From assembly GCA_024278555.1 (NCBI GenBank), contig JAJRSX010000045.1, positions 1 to 31,961 of the forward strand: DNA of 31,961 bases, in the 5' to 3' direction. This DNA comes from a bacterium. Lineage in GTDB: Bacteria; CG2-30-53-67; CG2-30-70-394. Below, one piece after another: positions 7,545 to 16,417 of this stretch. The notes under the pieces were generated by a model. The model had not been told where the DNA came from. It worked only from the letters and a program-made list of their open reading frames with translations, and searched no databases. A program made the position numbers and the translations under genes. Every line of letters starts with the position of its first letter. Position 1 is the stretch's first letter.

Positions 7545-8948
7545 ATGTCCCTCTTCCACACGGCACACCACGTCCACTTAATGGGGATCGGCGGGGTCGG
7601 GATGAGCGGGATCGCCGAGATCCTGGTCACCCTCGGCCACCGGGTCTCCGGCTGCGATCTCAAAGAGAACGAGGCGGTGGCGCGGCTGCGCGCCCACGGC
7701 GCCACCGTGGCGATCGGCCACCACCCGGACCATGTGGCCGGCTGCGACGTGGTGGTGACCTCGTCGGCGATCCCCGCCGACCACCCGGAGATCGTCGCGG
7801 CGCGGGCGGCGCGGATCCCGGTGATCCCGCGGGCGGAGATGCTCGCCGAGCTGATGCGGCTGAAGTACGGGGTGGCGGTGGCCGGGGCGCACGGCAAGAC
7901 GACCACCACCTCGATCCTCGCCGCCCTCCTGGAGGGCGCCGGCCTCGACCCGACGGTGGTGGTGGGGGGCAAGGTGAAGGGGGGCAGCGGCGCCCGCCTC
8001 GGGGCCGGTGAGATATTGGTGGCGGAGGCGGACGAGTCGGACGGCTCCTTCCTCACCCTGTCGCCGGTGGTGGCGGTGGTCACCAACCTCGACGACGAGC
8101 ACCTCGACCACTACCACTCCTCGGCGGCGATCGACGACGCCTTCGTCGCCTTCTGCAACCGGGTCCCCTTCTTCGGGGCGTGCGTGGTCAACGTCGACGA
8201 CCCGCGCCTGGCGCGGCTCCTGCCGCGGTTGACGAAGCGGACGATCACCTACGGCACCTCGCCCCAGGCGGAGCTGCGGATCATCCCGTCGGAGGTACCG
8301 ATCGGCGACGGCCCCCAACCCTTCCAGCTCGTGGAGGAGGGACGCGACCTCGGCGCCTTCCACCTGTGGGCGGCGGGGCGCCACAACGTGAGCAACGCGG
8401 CGGCGGCGATCGCGGCGGCCCGCTTTCTCGGCGCCGAGGTGGAGGCCCTGCGCACCGCCCTGCCCACCTACACCGGGGTGGGGCGCCGCTTCGAGCTCCT
8501 CTTTGACGGCGGCGGGATCCGCCTGATCGACGACTACGGCCACCACCCGACGGAGATCGACGCCACCCTGGCCGCGGCGCGCGCCGCGTGGCCGGGGCGG
8601 ATCGTCGCCCTGGTGCAGCCGCACCGGTACTCGCGCCTGGCGGCGCTGACCGATTGCTTCGCCACCTCCCTGCTGGCCACCGATGTCTGTCTGATCACCC
8701 AGGTCTACGCCGCGGGCGAGCGACGGGGCAGCGGCCCGGACGGCGGCGACCTCACCGACCTCCTGCGCCGCCACGGCCACCGCCAGGCGAGCTTCCACCC
8801 GGACCTCGACGCCCTGGAGGAGGCGGCGCTGGAGGTGGTCCGCCCGGGCGATCTGCTGCTGACCCTCGGCGCCGGCGACATCACCCGCCTCGCTCACCGC
8901 CTCGCCGAGCGGCTGGCCGCGCGCCACGGCGCGGCGCAGACCCTCTGA
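7545..8948 (+). CDS. murC: UDP-N-acetylmuramate--L-alanine ligase
   Basis: MurC is the cytoplasmic ATP-dependent ligase that adds L-alanine to UDP-MurNAc. The 467-residue protein has the N-terminal loop HLMGIGGVGMSGIAEIL, SSAIPADHPE, the P-loop GAHGKTTTT at 114-122, EADESDGSFL, the nucleotide-binding segment NLDDEHLDHY, and the C-terminal hallmarks YTGVGRRFEL and DDYGHHPTEI. The ATG at 7545 is chosen because the family N-terminus (HxxHLMGIGG) follows within ten residues; in-frame starts further upstream would run into repeat DNA. It is separated from murG by the DUF4143 insertion and from murB by another repeat, although these genes adjoin in many relatives. Confidence 0.97.
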   Translation: MSLFHTAHHVHLMGIGGVGMSGIAEILVTLGHRVSGCDLKENEAVARLRAHGATVAIGHHPDHVAGCDVVVTSSAIPADHPEIVAARAARIPVIPRAEMLAELMRLKYGVAVAGAHGKTTTTSILAALLEGAGLDPTVVVGGKVKGGSGARLGAGEILVAEADESDGSFLTLSPVVAVVTNLDDEHLDHYHSSAAIDDAFVAFCNRVPFFGACVVNVDDPRLARLLPRLTKRTITYGTSPQAELRIIPSEVPIGDGPQPFQLVEEGRDLGAFHLWAAGRHNVSNAAAAIAAARFLGAEVEALRTALPTYTGVGRRFELLFDGGGIRLIDDYGHHPTEIDATLAAARAAWPGRIVALVQPHRYSRLAALTDCFATSLLATDVCLITQVYAAGERRGSGPDGGDLTDLLRRHGHRQASFHPDLDALEEAALEVVRPGDLLLTLGAGDITRLAHRLAERLAARHGAAQTL

Positions 8949-8991
8949 CCCGGTGGCCCCTCCTTCTCTCCCGCCTCCCTGCACACCGCCG

Positions 8992-9075
8992 GAGCACGAA
9001 ACCACGAAAGGGGGAGAGCACGAAAAACAACCAATTGAATTTTTCGTGTTTTCAAATTCTTGTGCTTTCGTGTTC
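8992..9075. repeat. Inverted-arm repeat element (CACGAAANN type) between murC and murB
   Basis: Left arm 8992-9027 (GAGCACGAAACCACGAAAGG and onward) and right arm 9040-9075 (ending GTGCTTTCGTGTTC) form imperfect inverted repeats of 36 bases around a 12-base centre. The stretch is strikingly AT-rich compared with its surroundings. The arm unit is a 9-base-spaced CACGAAA variant of the same design as the elements at 7017, 12106 and 29302. No coding frame is supported in the 207 bases between murC and murB. Confidence 0.65.
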
Positions 9076-9155
9076 CTTTCCGCGCGAGCACTCAGACATA
9101 TCGGAATTTTCGGCAGTCATGATTTCCGCTCGATCCTCTTCGCCGTGAGCCGGTG

Positions 9156-10055
9156 ATGGCCCCCCCCGCGACCCTGCCGTTTGCCGCCCTGCCCGCCGAC
9201 CTCGACGGGGAGGTGCGGCTGCACGAACCGATGGCCGCCCACACCACCTTCCACATCGGCGGCCCCGCGGACGTCTGGGTCCGGCCGCGGACGGTGGCGG
9301 CCTTCGCCCGGCTGCTCGCGGCGTGGGAGGGGGAGGTCACGGTGGTCGGGCGGGGCTCCAACCTCCTGGTCCGCGACGGGGGTATCCGCGGGGTCGTGGT
9401 CGACCTCCACCACCTCGACCACAGCGACCGCGACGGCGACACGATCGTGGTCGGCGGCGGCCTCGCCCTCGGCCGCCTCGTCCGGCGGATGGGCGAGATG
9501 GGGCTCGGCGGCCTTGAGGAGCTAGCCGGGATCCCCGGGACGGTGGGGGCGGCGGTACGGATGAACGCCGGCGCCCATGGGCGCGAGATCGCGGATCTCC
9601 TGATCGAGGCGCGCATCGCCATCCGCGATGGCCGCCTCGCCTGGCGACCGGCGGAAGAGCTGGAGCTGGCCTACCGCACCAGCGGCCTGGCAAGAGATGA
9701 ATGGGTGGTGGAGGCACGCCTCGCCGCCCGCCCGGCTGCCCCGGCCGCAACCGAGCGTCTCCACGAGCTGCTGGCGCAGCGAGCCGCCTCCCAGCCGGTC
9801 TCCCTCCCCTCGGCCGGCTCCATCTTCAAGAACCCGCCGGAGCGGGCGGCGTGGCGGCTGATCCGCGACGCCGGGCTGGCCGGCGAGCGGATCGGCGGGG
9901 CGCAGATCTCGCCGCACCACGCCAACTTCATCGTCAATCTCGGGGGCGCCACCGCCGCCGACGTGGAGGCCCTCATCCACCTCGCCCGGGAGCGGGTCGT
10001 CGCCGATTGCGGCGTCGCCCTGGCGTTGGAGGTGGTGGTCCTCGGGGAGCAGTGA
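9156..10055 (+). CDS. murB: UDP-N-acetylenolpyruvoylglucosamine reductase
   Basis: MurB is the FAD-dependent reductase that converts UDP-GlcNAc-enolpyruvate to UDP-MurNAc using NADPH. The 299-residue protein has HTTFHIGGPADVWVRP near residue 29, the FAD-binding GRGSNLLVRDGG (65-76), LAGIPGTVGAAVRMNAGAHG, the substrate-loop YRTSGL, and AGSIFKNP with the proton-donor serine at about 222; the C-terminal catalytic glutamate is probably in LALEVVVLG. ATG 9156 is preceded directly by an in-frame GTG at 9153, so the start could be one codon earlier. There is no clear Shine-Dalgarno sequence. The ddl gene follows two bases after the stop, so they are probably co-transcribed. Confidence 0.96.
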   Translation: MAPPATLPFAALPADLDGEVRLHEPMAAHTTFHIGGPADVWVRPRTVAAFARLLAAWEGEVTVVGRGSNLLVRDGGIRGVVVDLHHLDHSDRDGDTIVVGGGLALGRLVRRMGEMGLGGLEELAGIPGTVGAAVRMNAGAHGREIADLLIEARIAIRDGRLAWRPAEELELAYRTSGLARDEWVVEARLAARPAAPAATERLHELLAQRAASQPVSLPSAGSIFKNPPERAAWRLIRDAGLAGERIGGAQISPHHANFIVNLGGATAADVEALIHLARERVVADCGVALALEVVVLGEQ

Positions 10056-10057
10056 CC

Positions 10058-10981
10058 ATGCGCGGCAGGTGGAAGGGAAAGCGGGTTGGGGTCCTCATGG
10101 GGGGCAGCTCCCACGAGCGGGAGATCTCCCTGGCCACCGGCGAGGCGGTCCTCGCGGCGCTGGTGCGCAAGGGGTACGACGCGGTGGCGGTGGACCCGGC
10201 GGCGGACCCGGTAGCCCGCCTCGCAAACGCGGGGATCGACGTCGCCTTCATCTGCCTCCACGGCCGGTTCGGCGAGGACGGCCGGGTGCAGGGGTGTCTG
10301 GAGCTGATGGGGATCCCCTACACCGGCTCCGGGGTGCAGGCGTCGGCGGTGGCCATGGACAAGGTGCTCACCAAGCGGATCTGGGAGACCTACCACATCC
10401 CCACCCCGGAGCACTGGGTGGTCTCCGGCCCGGGCGAGCTCGCGGCGCTGGTGCGCCACCTGGGCGCGCCGGTGGTGGTGAAGCCGATCTACGAGGGCTC
10501 CAGCTTCGGGGTGGAGATCGTGCGCGCCCCGGAGGAGGCGGAGGCGGCCCTGGCGCGTGCCCGTGGCTTCGGCTCCCGCTGCTTTGTCGAGCGGTTCGTG
10601 CGCGGCCGCGAGCTCACCGCCGGCCTGCTCAACGGCGACCCCCTGCCCCTGGTGGAGATCCGCGCCCCGGACGGCCTCTACGACTTCGACGCCAAGTACA
10701 AGGGCGAGGCGACCGAGTACCTCTGCCCGGCGCCGATCGACAAGCCACTCCGCCGCGAGATCCAGCGCACCTGCGCCCGTGCCGCCGCGGCCGTCGGCTG
10801 TCGCGGTGGGGTGCGGGTCGACGTCCTCCTGGACGTGGCGGAAAACTTCTACCTCCTGGAGGTGAACACGATCCCCGGCATGACCGACCACTCGCTGCTC
10901 CCGAAGGCGGCGGCTGCGATGGGCATCGACTTCGACGACCTGGTGGAGCTCCTCCTCGATGGCATCCCGGAAAGGCGGTAG
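10058..10981 (+). CDS. ddl: D-alanine--D-alanine ligase
   Basis: Ddl is the cytoplasmic ATP-grasp ligase that makes the D-Ala-D-Ala dipeptide for the peptidoglycan stem. The 307-residue protein shows GVLMGGSSHEREISL near the N-terminus with the conserved glutamate, FICLHGRFGEDG, YTGSGVQASAVAMDK, the ATP-grasp segment VVVKPIYEGSSFGVE, the flexible-loop region YDFDAKYKGEATEY, and the metal- and substrate-binding LEVNTIPGMTDHSLLPKAA. It starts two bases after the murB stop and overlaps the start of ftsQ by 23 bases, so the three genes form a compact unit. Length is normal for the DdlB type. Confidence 0.97.
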   Translation: MRGRWKGKRVGVLMGGSSHEREISLATGEAVLAALVRKGYDAVAVDPAADPVARLANAGIDVAFICLHGRFGEDGRVQGCLELMGIPYTGSGVQASAVAMDKVLTKRIWETYHIPTPEHWVVSGPGELAALVRHLGAPVVVKPIYEGSSFGVEIVRAPEEAEAALARARGFGSRCFVERFVRGRELTAGLLNGDPLPLVEIRAPDGLYDFDAKYKGEATEYLCPAPIDKPLRREIQRTCARAAAAVGCRGGVRVDVLLDVAENFYLLEVNTIPGMTDHSLLPKAAAAMGIDFDDLVELLLDGIPERR

Positions 10982-11906
10982 CCGCACGCGCAAGGGGCAT
11001 CGCCTCTTCTCCCTCTGGCCGGGCCGACGACGCGGGCCGAAGCGGCAGGCGCCCAAGCCGAAGCCGCGGTCGAGGCCGAAGGCCAAGGGGACGCCGCGGC
11101 GCGCCGCCGCCGCGACCCCGCGTACCCCCAAACGCGCCGCCCGCCGCGGCCGGCGGTCGTGGTGGCGGCGGCCGCTCCAGGCCATCGCCATGGTCGCGGT
11201 TATGGCCCTCGTGGGCGGCGGGGTCTGGGGGGTGAGGTGGGTCGCCGCCCTCCCCTACTTCACCATCCACCAGGTCGAGGTGGTGGCCACCGGCCTCGGC
11301 GGTCCGGGGATGGACCGGGAGGCGGTGGAGCGCCGCTACCTGGCGCCCCACCTCGGCGAGCCGATCTTCTCCATCGACCTCGCCGCCCTCCGCGGGGAGG
11401 TCGAGGCGAACCCGTGGATCGCCGAGGCGACCACCGCCCGCCACCTCCCCGACCGCCTGATTCTGCGGGTGCGCCTGCGCGAGGCCGCGGCGGTGGCCAC
11501 CTCCGGCAGCCGCGCCTGGCTGCTCGACCGCGAAGGCAGGGTGATCGTCGAGACCAAGGGGGCGGCGAGCGCCGCCCTGCCGCAGATCCGCCTGCGCCCC
11601 TCGCAGCGCGGCTGGAGCGCGCGGCCCGAGGCGATGCACCGCTGCCTGCGCCTCGCCGAGGCGATCCGCCACCGCCGCTTCCCCGCCGCCGACGAGGTCC
11701 GCTGCCTGAGCCTCGACGAGCGCGGCGACCCGGTGATCGTCGGCGCCCACAAGGAGGGGATCGAGATCCTCATGGGCCGCGGCGGCTACGGCGAAAAGCT
11801 CGACCGCCTGGCGGCGATCCTCCCCGACCTCGTCGAGACAAAGCGCAAGGTGGCGCGCATCGACCTCCGCTTCAAAGACCAGGCGGTGGTCCAGGGGCCG
11901 GGGTGA
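10959..11906 (+). CDS. ftsQ: Cell division protein FtsQ
   Basis: FtsQ is the bitopic inner-membrane divisome protein that links FtsB/FtsL to the rest of the machinery through its periplasmic POTRA and beta domains. The 315-residue protein has a long, very basic cytoplasmic tail (about residues 1-71, rich in Arg, Lys, Pro and Ala), one membrane helix at about 73-97, the POTRA start YFTIHQVEVVATG near 100, NPWIAEATTARHLPDRL, and the FtsQ beta-domain motif AWLLDREGRV. It overlaps ddl by 23 bases. The tail is longer than the roughly 25 residues of E. coli FtsQ. In most relatives ftsA and ftsZ follow; here they do not. Confidence 0.93.
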   Translation: MASRKGGSRTRKGHRLFSLWPGRRRGPKRQAPKPKPRSRPKAKGTPRRAAAATPRTPKRAARRGRRSWWRRPLQAIAMVAVMALVGGGVWGVRWVAALPYFTIHQVEVVATGLGGPGMDREAVERRYLAPHLGEPIFSIDLAALRGEVEANPWIAEATTARHLPDRLILRVRLREAAAVATSGSRAWLLDREGRVIVETKGAASAALPQIRLRPSQRGWSARPEAMHRCLRLAEAIRHRRFPAADEVRCLSLDERGDPVIVGAHKEGIEILMGRGGYGEKLDRLAAILPDLVETKRKVARIDLRFKDQAVVQGPG

Positions 11907-11947
11907 GGCTCGATACCCGCGAGGACGGCAGCCTCCCGCAGATCCGT

Positions 11948-11983
11948 TTCACCACGGGGGACACGGGGGGACTTGGGGGCAAG
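11948..11983 (+). repeat. Single arm of a 9-base-period repeat (CACGGGGGN type)
   Basis: TTCACCACGGGGGACACGGG followed by GGGACTTGGGGGCAAG has the same layout (TTCACCAC, then units nine bases apart) as the CACAGAG arm at 12106-12138, but with G-rich units. No matching inverted partner was found in the gap. It may be a decayed or one-armed copy. Confidence 0.5.
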
Positions 11984-12040
11984 AGAGCCGCGAGAATTTC
12001 CGCACCACCATCGCAAACGCCGTTTTTCGAGTCAGGGGAG

Positions 12041-12236
12041 GCGTTTTCAAGTACGACATCTCACTCTTCTTCGATCGGGAAATGGACAATCCCTGGAAGG
12101 GGAAATTCACCACAGAGACACAGAGGGCACAGAGAACTACATCAGAAAACAGCATGATGTTTGCAGCGTCCGCGGTTGTCGTCCCTTCTTGACGATCCCT
12201 TGCAGTTCTCTGTGCCCTCTGTGTCTCCGTGGTGAA
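12041..12236. repeat. Inverted-arm repeat element (CACAGAGGN type), copy 1
   Basis: Arms 12106-12138 and 12204-12236 are 33-base inverted repeats matching at 32 positions around a 65-base centre; each arm is built of 9-base units (CCACAGAGA, CACAGAGGG, CACAGAGAA). Similarity to the second copy (31546-31832) starts upstream of the arm, at GCGTTTTCAAGTACG (12041), and continues into the centre (AACTACATCAGAAAAC). The repeat unit is thus larger than the hairpin. It lies in the 457-base gap between ftsQ and dapA, which otherwise holds only the arm at 11948 and the dapA promoter region. Confidence 0.8.
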
Positions 12237-12300
12237 ATGGCCTTCAAGGCCGGCACCCTGGTATCGAGTCGGGACGAGGTAGGCAGGCCAGCCCGGCCCG

Positions 12301-12329
12301 TTCACAGTCCGGCGGGGGCGGTTTAGACT
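12301..12329 (+). promoter_or_regulatory. Probable sigma70-type promoter of dapA-his
   Basis: TTCACA (12301-12306) and TAGACT (12324-12329) are separated by 17 bases and lie 35 bases upstream of the dapA ATG, after the repeat element. This is one of the better -35/-10 matches seen in the window. It would make dapA the first gene of its own transcript rather than an extension of the dcw operon. Confidence 0.55.
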
Positions 12330-12363
12330 CGCCCCTCTTTCTCTGCCGAGGTCAACGAGCAAT

Positions 12364-13242
12364 ATGGATATCCGCGGCTCCATGGTGGCCCTGATCACCC
12401 CCTTCACCCCCGACGGCGGGGTGGACGAGGGGGCCCTGCGGAGGCTGGTCGCCTTCCACGTGGAAAACCACACCCACGCCCTGGTGCCGTGCGGGACCAC
12501 CGGCGAGTCGGCGACCCTCACCCACGCGGAGCACCGGGAGGTGATCCGCATCGTGGTGGACGAGGCGGCCGGGCAGATCCCGGTGATCGCCGGCACCGGC
12601 TCCAACTCCACCGCCGAGTCGATCGAGCTCACCCTCTTTGCCAAGGAGGCGGGGTGCGCCGCGGCCCTGCTCATCTCGCCCTACTACAACAAGCCGTCGC
12701 AGGAGGGGGTCTACCTCCACTACAAGCGGATCGCCGAGGAGACGAGCTTCCCGCTGATCGTCTACAACGTCCCCGGCCGCACCGCCCTGAACATCCTGCC
12801 GCCCACGGTGGCCAGGCTCGCCGAGCTGCCGGGGATCGTCGGGATCAAGGAGGCGACCGCCAACCTCCAGCAGATCGCCGAGGTGATCGACTCCACCCCG
12901 GACGACTTCGCGCTGATCTCCGGCGACGACGCCACCGTCTTTCCCACCCTCGCCCTGGGCGGCGTGGGGACGATCTCGGTGGTGGCGAACGTGGCGCCGG
13001 CGGACATGGCCGCCCTGTGCGACGCCTGGTTCTCCGGCGACGTGGACGAGGCGCGGCGGCTGCACTACAAGACCCTGCCGCTCTCCAAGGTCCTCTTCGT
13101 CGAGACCAACCCGGTGCCGGTGAAGGAGGCGTGCGCGATGATGGGCTTCTGCCGCCCGGACCTCCGCCTGCCGCTCACCGGCCTGGCGCCGGCAAACCGC
13201 GAGCGGCTGCGCGCCGCCCTGGTCGACTGCGGCCTGGTGTGA
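12364..13242 (+). CDS. dapA: 4-hydroxy-tetrahydrodipicolinate synthase
   Basis: DapA condenses pyruvate with aspartate semialdehyde, the committed step towards meso-diaminopimelate and lysine; DAP also feeds the MurE step of peptidoglycan synthesis. The 292-residue TIM-barrel protein has GTTGES (44-49, with Thr45 and Thr46), SPYYNKPSQEG, the catalytic tyrosine Y134 in VYNVPGRT, and the Schiff-base lysine K162 in GIKEAT. The start at 12364 gives the family N-terminus MDIRGSMVALITPF. A good promoter lies just upstream, and hisD follows after 36 bases on the same strand. Confidence 0.97.
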   Translation: MDIRGSMVALITPFTPDGGVDEGALRRLVAFHVENHTHALVPCGTTGESATLTHAEHREVIRIVVDEAAGQIPVIAGTGSNSTAESIELTLFAKEAGCAAALLISPYYNKPSQEGVYLHYKRIAEETSFPLIVYNVPGRTALNILPPTVARLAELPGIVGIKEATANLQQIAEVIDSTPDDFALISGDDATVFPTLALGGVGTISVVANVAPADMAALCDAWFSGDVDEARRLHYKTLPLSKVLFVETNPVPVKEACAMMGFCRPDLRLPLTGLAPANRERLRAALVDCGLV

Positions 13243-13278
13243 GCCTACCGCCTCGCCGATTCCCGAACCGAGAAGCCC

Positions 13279-14589
13279 ATGAGTGAGCTGATCCGCACCC
13301 TCGACGCCCGTGACGACGCCCAGGTGGCCGAGCTCGCCGCCGTCCTCGCCCGCTCCACCGACCAGGCGCCGGAGGTCGAGCGGGTGGTGGCGGAGATCCT
13401 CGCGGCGATCGAGCGCGACGGCGACGCCGCCCTGGTCGCCTACACCGAGCGGTTCGACCACTTCTCCGTAGAGACCCCCGCGGCCCTGGAGATCACCCGC
13501 GACGAGATGGCCGTTGCCGCCGCCGCCCTCGACCCGGAGCTGCGCAAAGCCCTGGAGCTCGCCGCCGAGCGGATCCGCACCTTTCACGAGGAGCAGCGGG
13601 AGGAGACGTGGGAGATCACCGACGCGTACGGCTCCCGCCTCGGCCAGCTCGTCCGCCCCCTGCACCGGGTGGCGGTCTACTGTCCGGGCGGCAAGGCGGC
13701 CTACCCGTCGTCGGTCCTGATGAACGCGGTGCCGGCGAAGGTGGCCGGGGTGGGCGAGGTGGTGATGTTGGTGCCGACGCCCGGCGGCGAGCGCAACCCG
13801 GTGGTCCTCGCCGCCGGCCACATCGCCGGGGTCGACCGCGCCTTCGCCATCGGCGGCGCCCAGGCGGTGGCCGCCGCCGCCTTCGGCACCGCCACGGTGC
13901 CGGCGGTGGACAAGGTGACCGGCCCCGGCAACATCTACGTGGCCACCGCCAAGAAGCAGCTCTTCGGCCGCATCGACATCGACATGGTGGCCGGCCCCTC
14001 CGAGGTCCTCATCGTCGCCGACGAGAACGCCGACCCGGAACAGGTGGCGATCGACCTGCTCTCCCAGGCGGAGCACGACGAGCTCGCCGCCTCGGTCCTG
14101 GTCACCCCGTCGGAGCCGCTCATCGCCGCCGTCCGCGCGGCGCTGAGCCGCTGGCTGGAGCGCCTGTCGCGGCGCGAGATCGCCGAGGCCTCGCTCGCCG
14201 GCTACGGCGCCCTGGTGCGGGTGGCGGACATGGAGGCCGCGTGCCGCCTGGCCAACCGCTTCGCCCCCGAGCACCTGGAGGTCCTCACCGACGAGCCGCG
14301 CCAGTGGTTGCCGCTGCTCACCGACGCCGGCGCCATCTTCCTCGGGCCGCGCTCGCCCGAGCCCCTCGGCGACTACATGGCCGGCCCCAACCACGTCCTG
14401 CCCACCGGCGGCTCGGCGCGCTTCTTCTCGCCGCTCGGGGTGGCGGACTTCATGAAGCACACCTCGCTGCTGGAAATCTCCGCGGCGGGGCTGGCGGCGC
14501 TGGGTCCGCCCACCGTCCGGCTGGCGGAGGAGGAGGGGCTCACCGCCCACGCCGCGGCGGTCCGCATCCGCCTGGAGGGGGGCGCGTGA
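13279..14589 (+). CDS. hisD: Histidinol dehydrogenase
   Basis: HisD carries out the last two steps of histidine synthesis, oxidising histidinol to histidine with two NAD+ in the cytoplasm. The 436-residue protein has [36 protein letters not shown], and [13 protein letters not shown]. Zinc ligands align as Q263 and H266 (SQAEHDE), D365 (GDYMAGPNH) and H424 (LTAHAAAVR); the catalytic pair is E331-H332 (APEHLE). These sit four or five residues beyond the E. coli numbers. Its stop overlaps the hisC start by GTGA, so the two are probably translationally coupled. Confidence 0.97.
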   Translation: MSELIRTLDARDDAQVAELAAVLARSTDQAPEVERVVAEILAAIERDGDAALVAYTERFDHFSVETPAALEITRDEMAVAAAALDPELRKALELAAERIRTFHEEQREETWEITDAYGSRLGQLVRPLHRVAVYCPGGKAAYPSSVLMNAVPAKVAGVGEVVMLVPTPGGERNPVVLAAGHIAGVDRAFAIGGAQAVAAAAFGTATVPAVDKVTGPGNIYVATAKKQLFGRIDIDMVAGPSEVLIVADENADPEQVAIDLLSQAEHDELAASVLVTPSEPLIAAVRAALSRWLERLSRREIAEASLAGYGALVRVADMEAACRLANRFAPEHLEVLTDEPRQWLPLLTDAGAIFLGPRSPEPLGDYMAGPNHVLPTGGSARFFSPLGVADFMKHTSLLEISAAGLAALGPPTVRLAEEEGLTAHAAAVRIRLEGGA

Positions 14590-15683
14590 GCACGCCGTCC
14601 GCGGAGCGCGGCTCGGTCCTCGCCTCGGTGCGCCTGGCGGTACGCGAGCTCACCGGCTACAAGGCGGACACCACCCCGGCGGAGGTGGTCCTCGACGCCA
14701 ACGAGTGCGCCTTCCCCCTGCCCGAGGAGCTGCGCCGGTCGATCGACCGGAAGATCGCGGCGATCGACCTGCGCCGCTACCCCGACCCGGAGCAGCGCGG
14801 ACTCAAGCGGGCGATCGCCGAACGGCTCAACCTCGATCCGGCGGGGCTGGTGGTGGGCAACGGCTCGGACGAGCTCATCGCCATCCTCATCACCGCCTTT
14901 GGCGAGCGGCCGGCGAAGGTCCTCTTCCCGACCCCGACCTTCGCCATGTACGAGATCACCGCCACCTGCCACGGGGTCCTGCCGATCCCCCTGCCGCTCG
15001 CCCCGGACTTCGACCTCGACGTCGAACGGATGGTCGAGGTGGCGGCCACCGAGGAGCCGAAGCTCATCTTCCTCGCCACCCCCAACAACCCCACCGGGCG
15101 GCGGTACGACGAGGGGGCGATCCTGCGGCTGCTGGAGGAGACCGGCGCGGTGGTGGTGGTGGACGAGGCGTACGCCGACTTCTGCGGCGCCACCCACACC
15201 GGGCTCCTCGCCCGCCACGACAACCTGGTGGTGATGCGAACGCTCTCCAAGGTGGGGCTGGCCGCCCTGCGGGTCGGCTACCTCGCCACCAACCCGCTGC
15301 TCGCCTACCAGCTCGACAAGGTGCGCCTGCCGTACAACGTCGGCGCCATCCCGCAGGTGGCGGCGACCGCGGCGCTCAACCGATGGGAGGAGATCCAGCC
15401 GGCGATCGACCAGGTGGTCGCGGAGCGCGACCGCCTCGCCGCCGCCCTCGGGGCGATCGGCGGGGTGAAGCCCGTCCCCTCGGACGCCAACTTCATCCTC
15501 TTCCGCGTCGCCCGCGCCGCGGCCGTCCACCAGGGGCTCCTGGAGCAGGGGGTGCGGATCAAGCGGCTCTCCGGGCCGGCGCTGGAGGGCCACCTGCGGG
15601 TCACCGTGGGCCAGCCACACGAGAACCAACGCTTCCTCGCCGCCCTCGCCGCGGTGGTCGAGGCGCTTGAGGAGGAGGGGTGA
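14586..15683 (+). CDS. hisC: Histidinol-phosphate aminotransferase
   Basis: HisC is the PLP-dependent class I/II aminotransferase that converts imidazole acetol phosphate and glutamate to histidinol phosphate. The 365-residue protein has the N-terminal LDANECAFPLP, YPDPEQRGLKRAIAERL, VVGNGSDELIAIL, the cofactor-binding NNPTG and VDEAYADFCG, and the Schiff-base lysine K222 in TLSKVGLAALRVG. The start is GTG at 14586, overlapping the hisD stop by four bases; no later in-frame start preserves the conserved N-terminus. hisB begins immediately after, with a ribosome site inside the hisC 3' end. Confidence 0.96.
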   Translation: MSTPSAERGSVLASVRLAVRELTGYKADTTPAEVVLDANECAFPLPEELRRSIDRKIAAIDLRRYPDPEQRGLKRAIAERLNLDPAGLVVGNGSDELIAILITAFGERPAKVLFPTPTFAMYEITATCHGVLPIPLPLAPDFDLDVERMVEVAATEEPKLIFLATPNNPTGRRYDEGAILRLLEETGAVVVVDEAYADFCGATHTGLLARHDNLVVMRTLSKVGLAALRVGYLATNPLLAYQLDKVRLPYNVGAIPQVAATAALNRWEEIQPAIDQVVAERDRLAAALGAIGGVKPVPSDANFILFRVARAAAVHQGLLEQGVRIKRLSGPALEGHLRVTVGQPHENQRFLAALAAVVEALEEEG

Positions 15684-15685
15684 GC

Positions 15686-16285
15686 ATGGCACGCACGGCA
15701 CAGGTGAGCCGCAAGACCGCGGAGACCCAGGTGAAGGTCGAGGTCGACCTCGACGGCACCGGCGACTTCGCGATCGACACCGGCATCCCCTTCTTCGACC
15801 ACATGCTCGCCCAGCTCTCCCGCCACGGCCTCATCGACCTGAAGGTCGAGGCGAGCGGCGACCTGGAGGTCGACCTCCACCACACGGTGGAGGACGTCGG
15901 CCTCGGCCTCGGCTCGGCCCTGGCCGAGGCCCTCGGCGACCGCGCCGGGATTACCCGCTACGGGAGCGCGACCATCCCCTTCGACGAGACCCTCACCGAG
16001 GTGGCGGTGGACCTCTCCGGTCGGCCGTACCTCGTCTACAACCTCGACTGCCCCACCACCCCGATCGGCGGCTTCGACCCGACTTTGGTGAAGGAGTTTC
16101 TCCACGCCTTCGCCGTGGAGGCGGGGGCCAACCTGCACGTCAACGGCCGCTACGGCGCCAACGGCCATCACATCGTCGAGTCCTGCTTCAAGGGCCTCGC
16201 CCGCGCCCTGCGCCAGGCCGTCACCCTCGACCCGCGCCTCGCCGGGGCCCTGCCCACCACCAAGGGCAAGCTGGGACGGGGGTAG
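15686..16285 (+). CDS. hisB: Imidazoleglycerol-phosphate dehydratase
   Basis: HisB is the Mn-dependent dehydratase that converts imidazole glycerol phosphate to imidazole acetol phosphate. The 199-residue single-domain form (no phosphatase fusion) has FFDHMLAQLSRHG, DLHHTVEDVG, GRPYLVYN and NGRYGANGHHIVESCFKGLARALR, the two metal-binding HHxxE-type motifs included. ATG 15686 is preferred because GGAGGAGG at 15671-15678 is well placed for it; a GTG at 15680 that overlaps the hisC stop is an alternative adding two residues. The 168-base gap to hisH, filled with GC-rich hairpins, is unusual within an otherwise very tight operon. Confidence 0.96.
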   Translation: MARTAQVSRKTAETQVKVEVDLDGTGDFAIDTGIPFFDHMLAQLSRHGLIDLKVEASGDLEVDLHHTVEDVGLGLGSALAEALGDRAGITRYGSATIPFDETLTEVAVDLSGRPYLVYNLDCPTTPIGGFDPTLVKEFLHAFAVEAGANLHVNGRYGANGHHIVESCFKGLARALRQAVTLDPRLAGALPTTKGKLGRG

Positions 16286-16310
16286 GGATGCTGACGCAAG
16301 CCTACAGATT

Positions 16311-16417
16311 GCCCCCTCCCCCTCCGGGGAAGGGTTGGGGAGGGGGCGTTTGGAACTAGCGAGTAACCTCAGTAATACATCCCACCCTCCTCCCCCCCGC
16401 CCCTCCCGGAGGGAGGG
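16311..16417. repeat. GC-rich hairpins between hisB and hisH
   Basis: GCCCCCTCCCC (16311-16321) and GGGGAGGGGGC (16337-16347) are perfect 11-base inverted arms. A second small hairpin, CCCTCC (16401-16406) with GGAGGG (16412-16417), lies within a C/G tract. A related hairpin occurs at 26033-26053. They lack a following T-run, so they are better read as dispersed palindromic repeats than as terminators, though they could attenuate or stabilise the his transcript. Confidence 0.6.

Noticed and set aside
12352-14550. Very long open frame on the minus strand opposite dapA and hisD (over 700 codons).
   Set aside because: It is a by-product of extreme GC and third-position bias opposite two certain genes; its translation is low-complexity Gly/Arg/Asp/Glu without any domain. 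Similar antisense frames elsewhere were rejected for the same reason.
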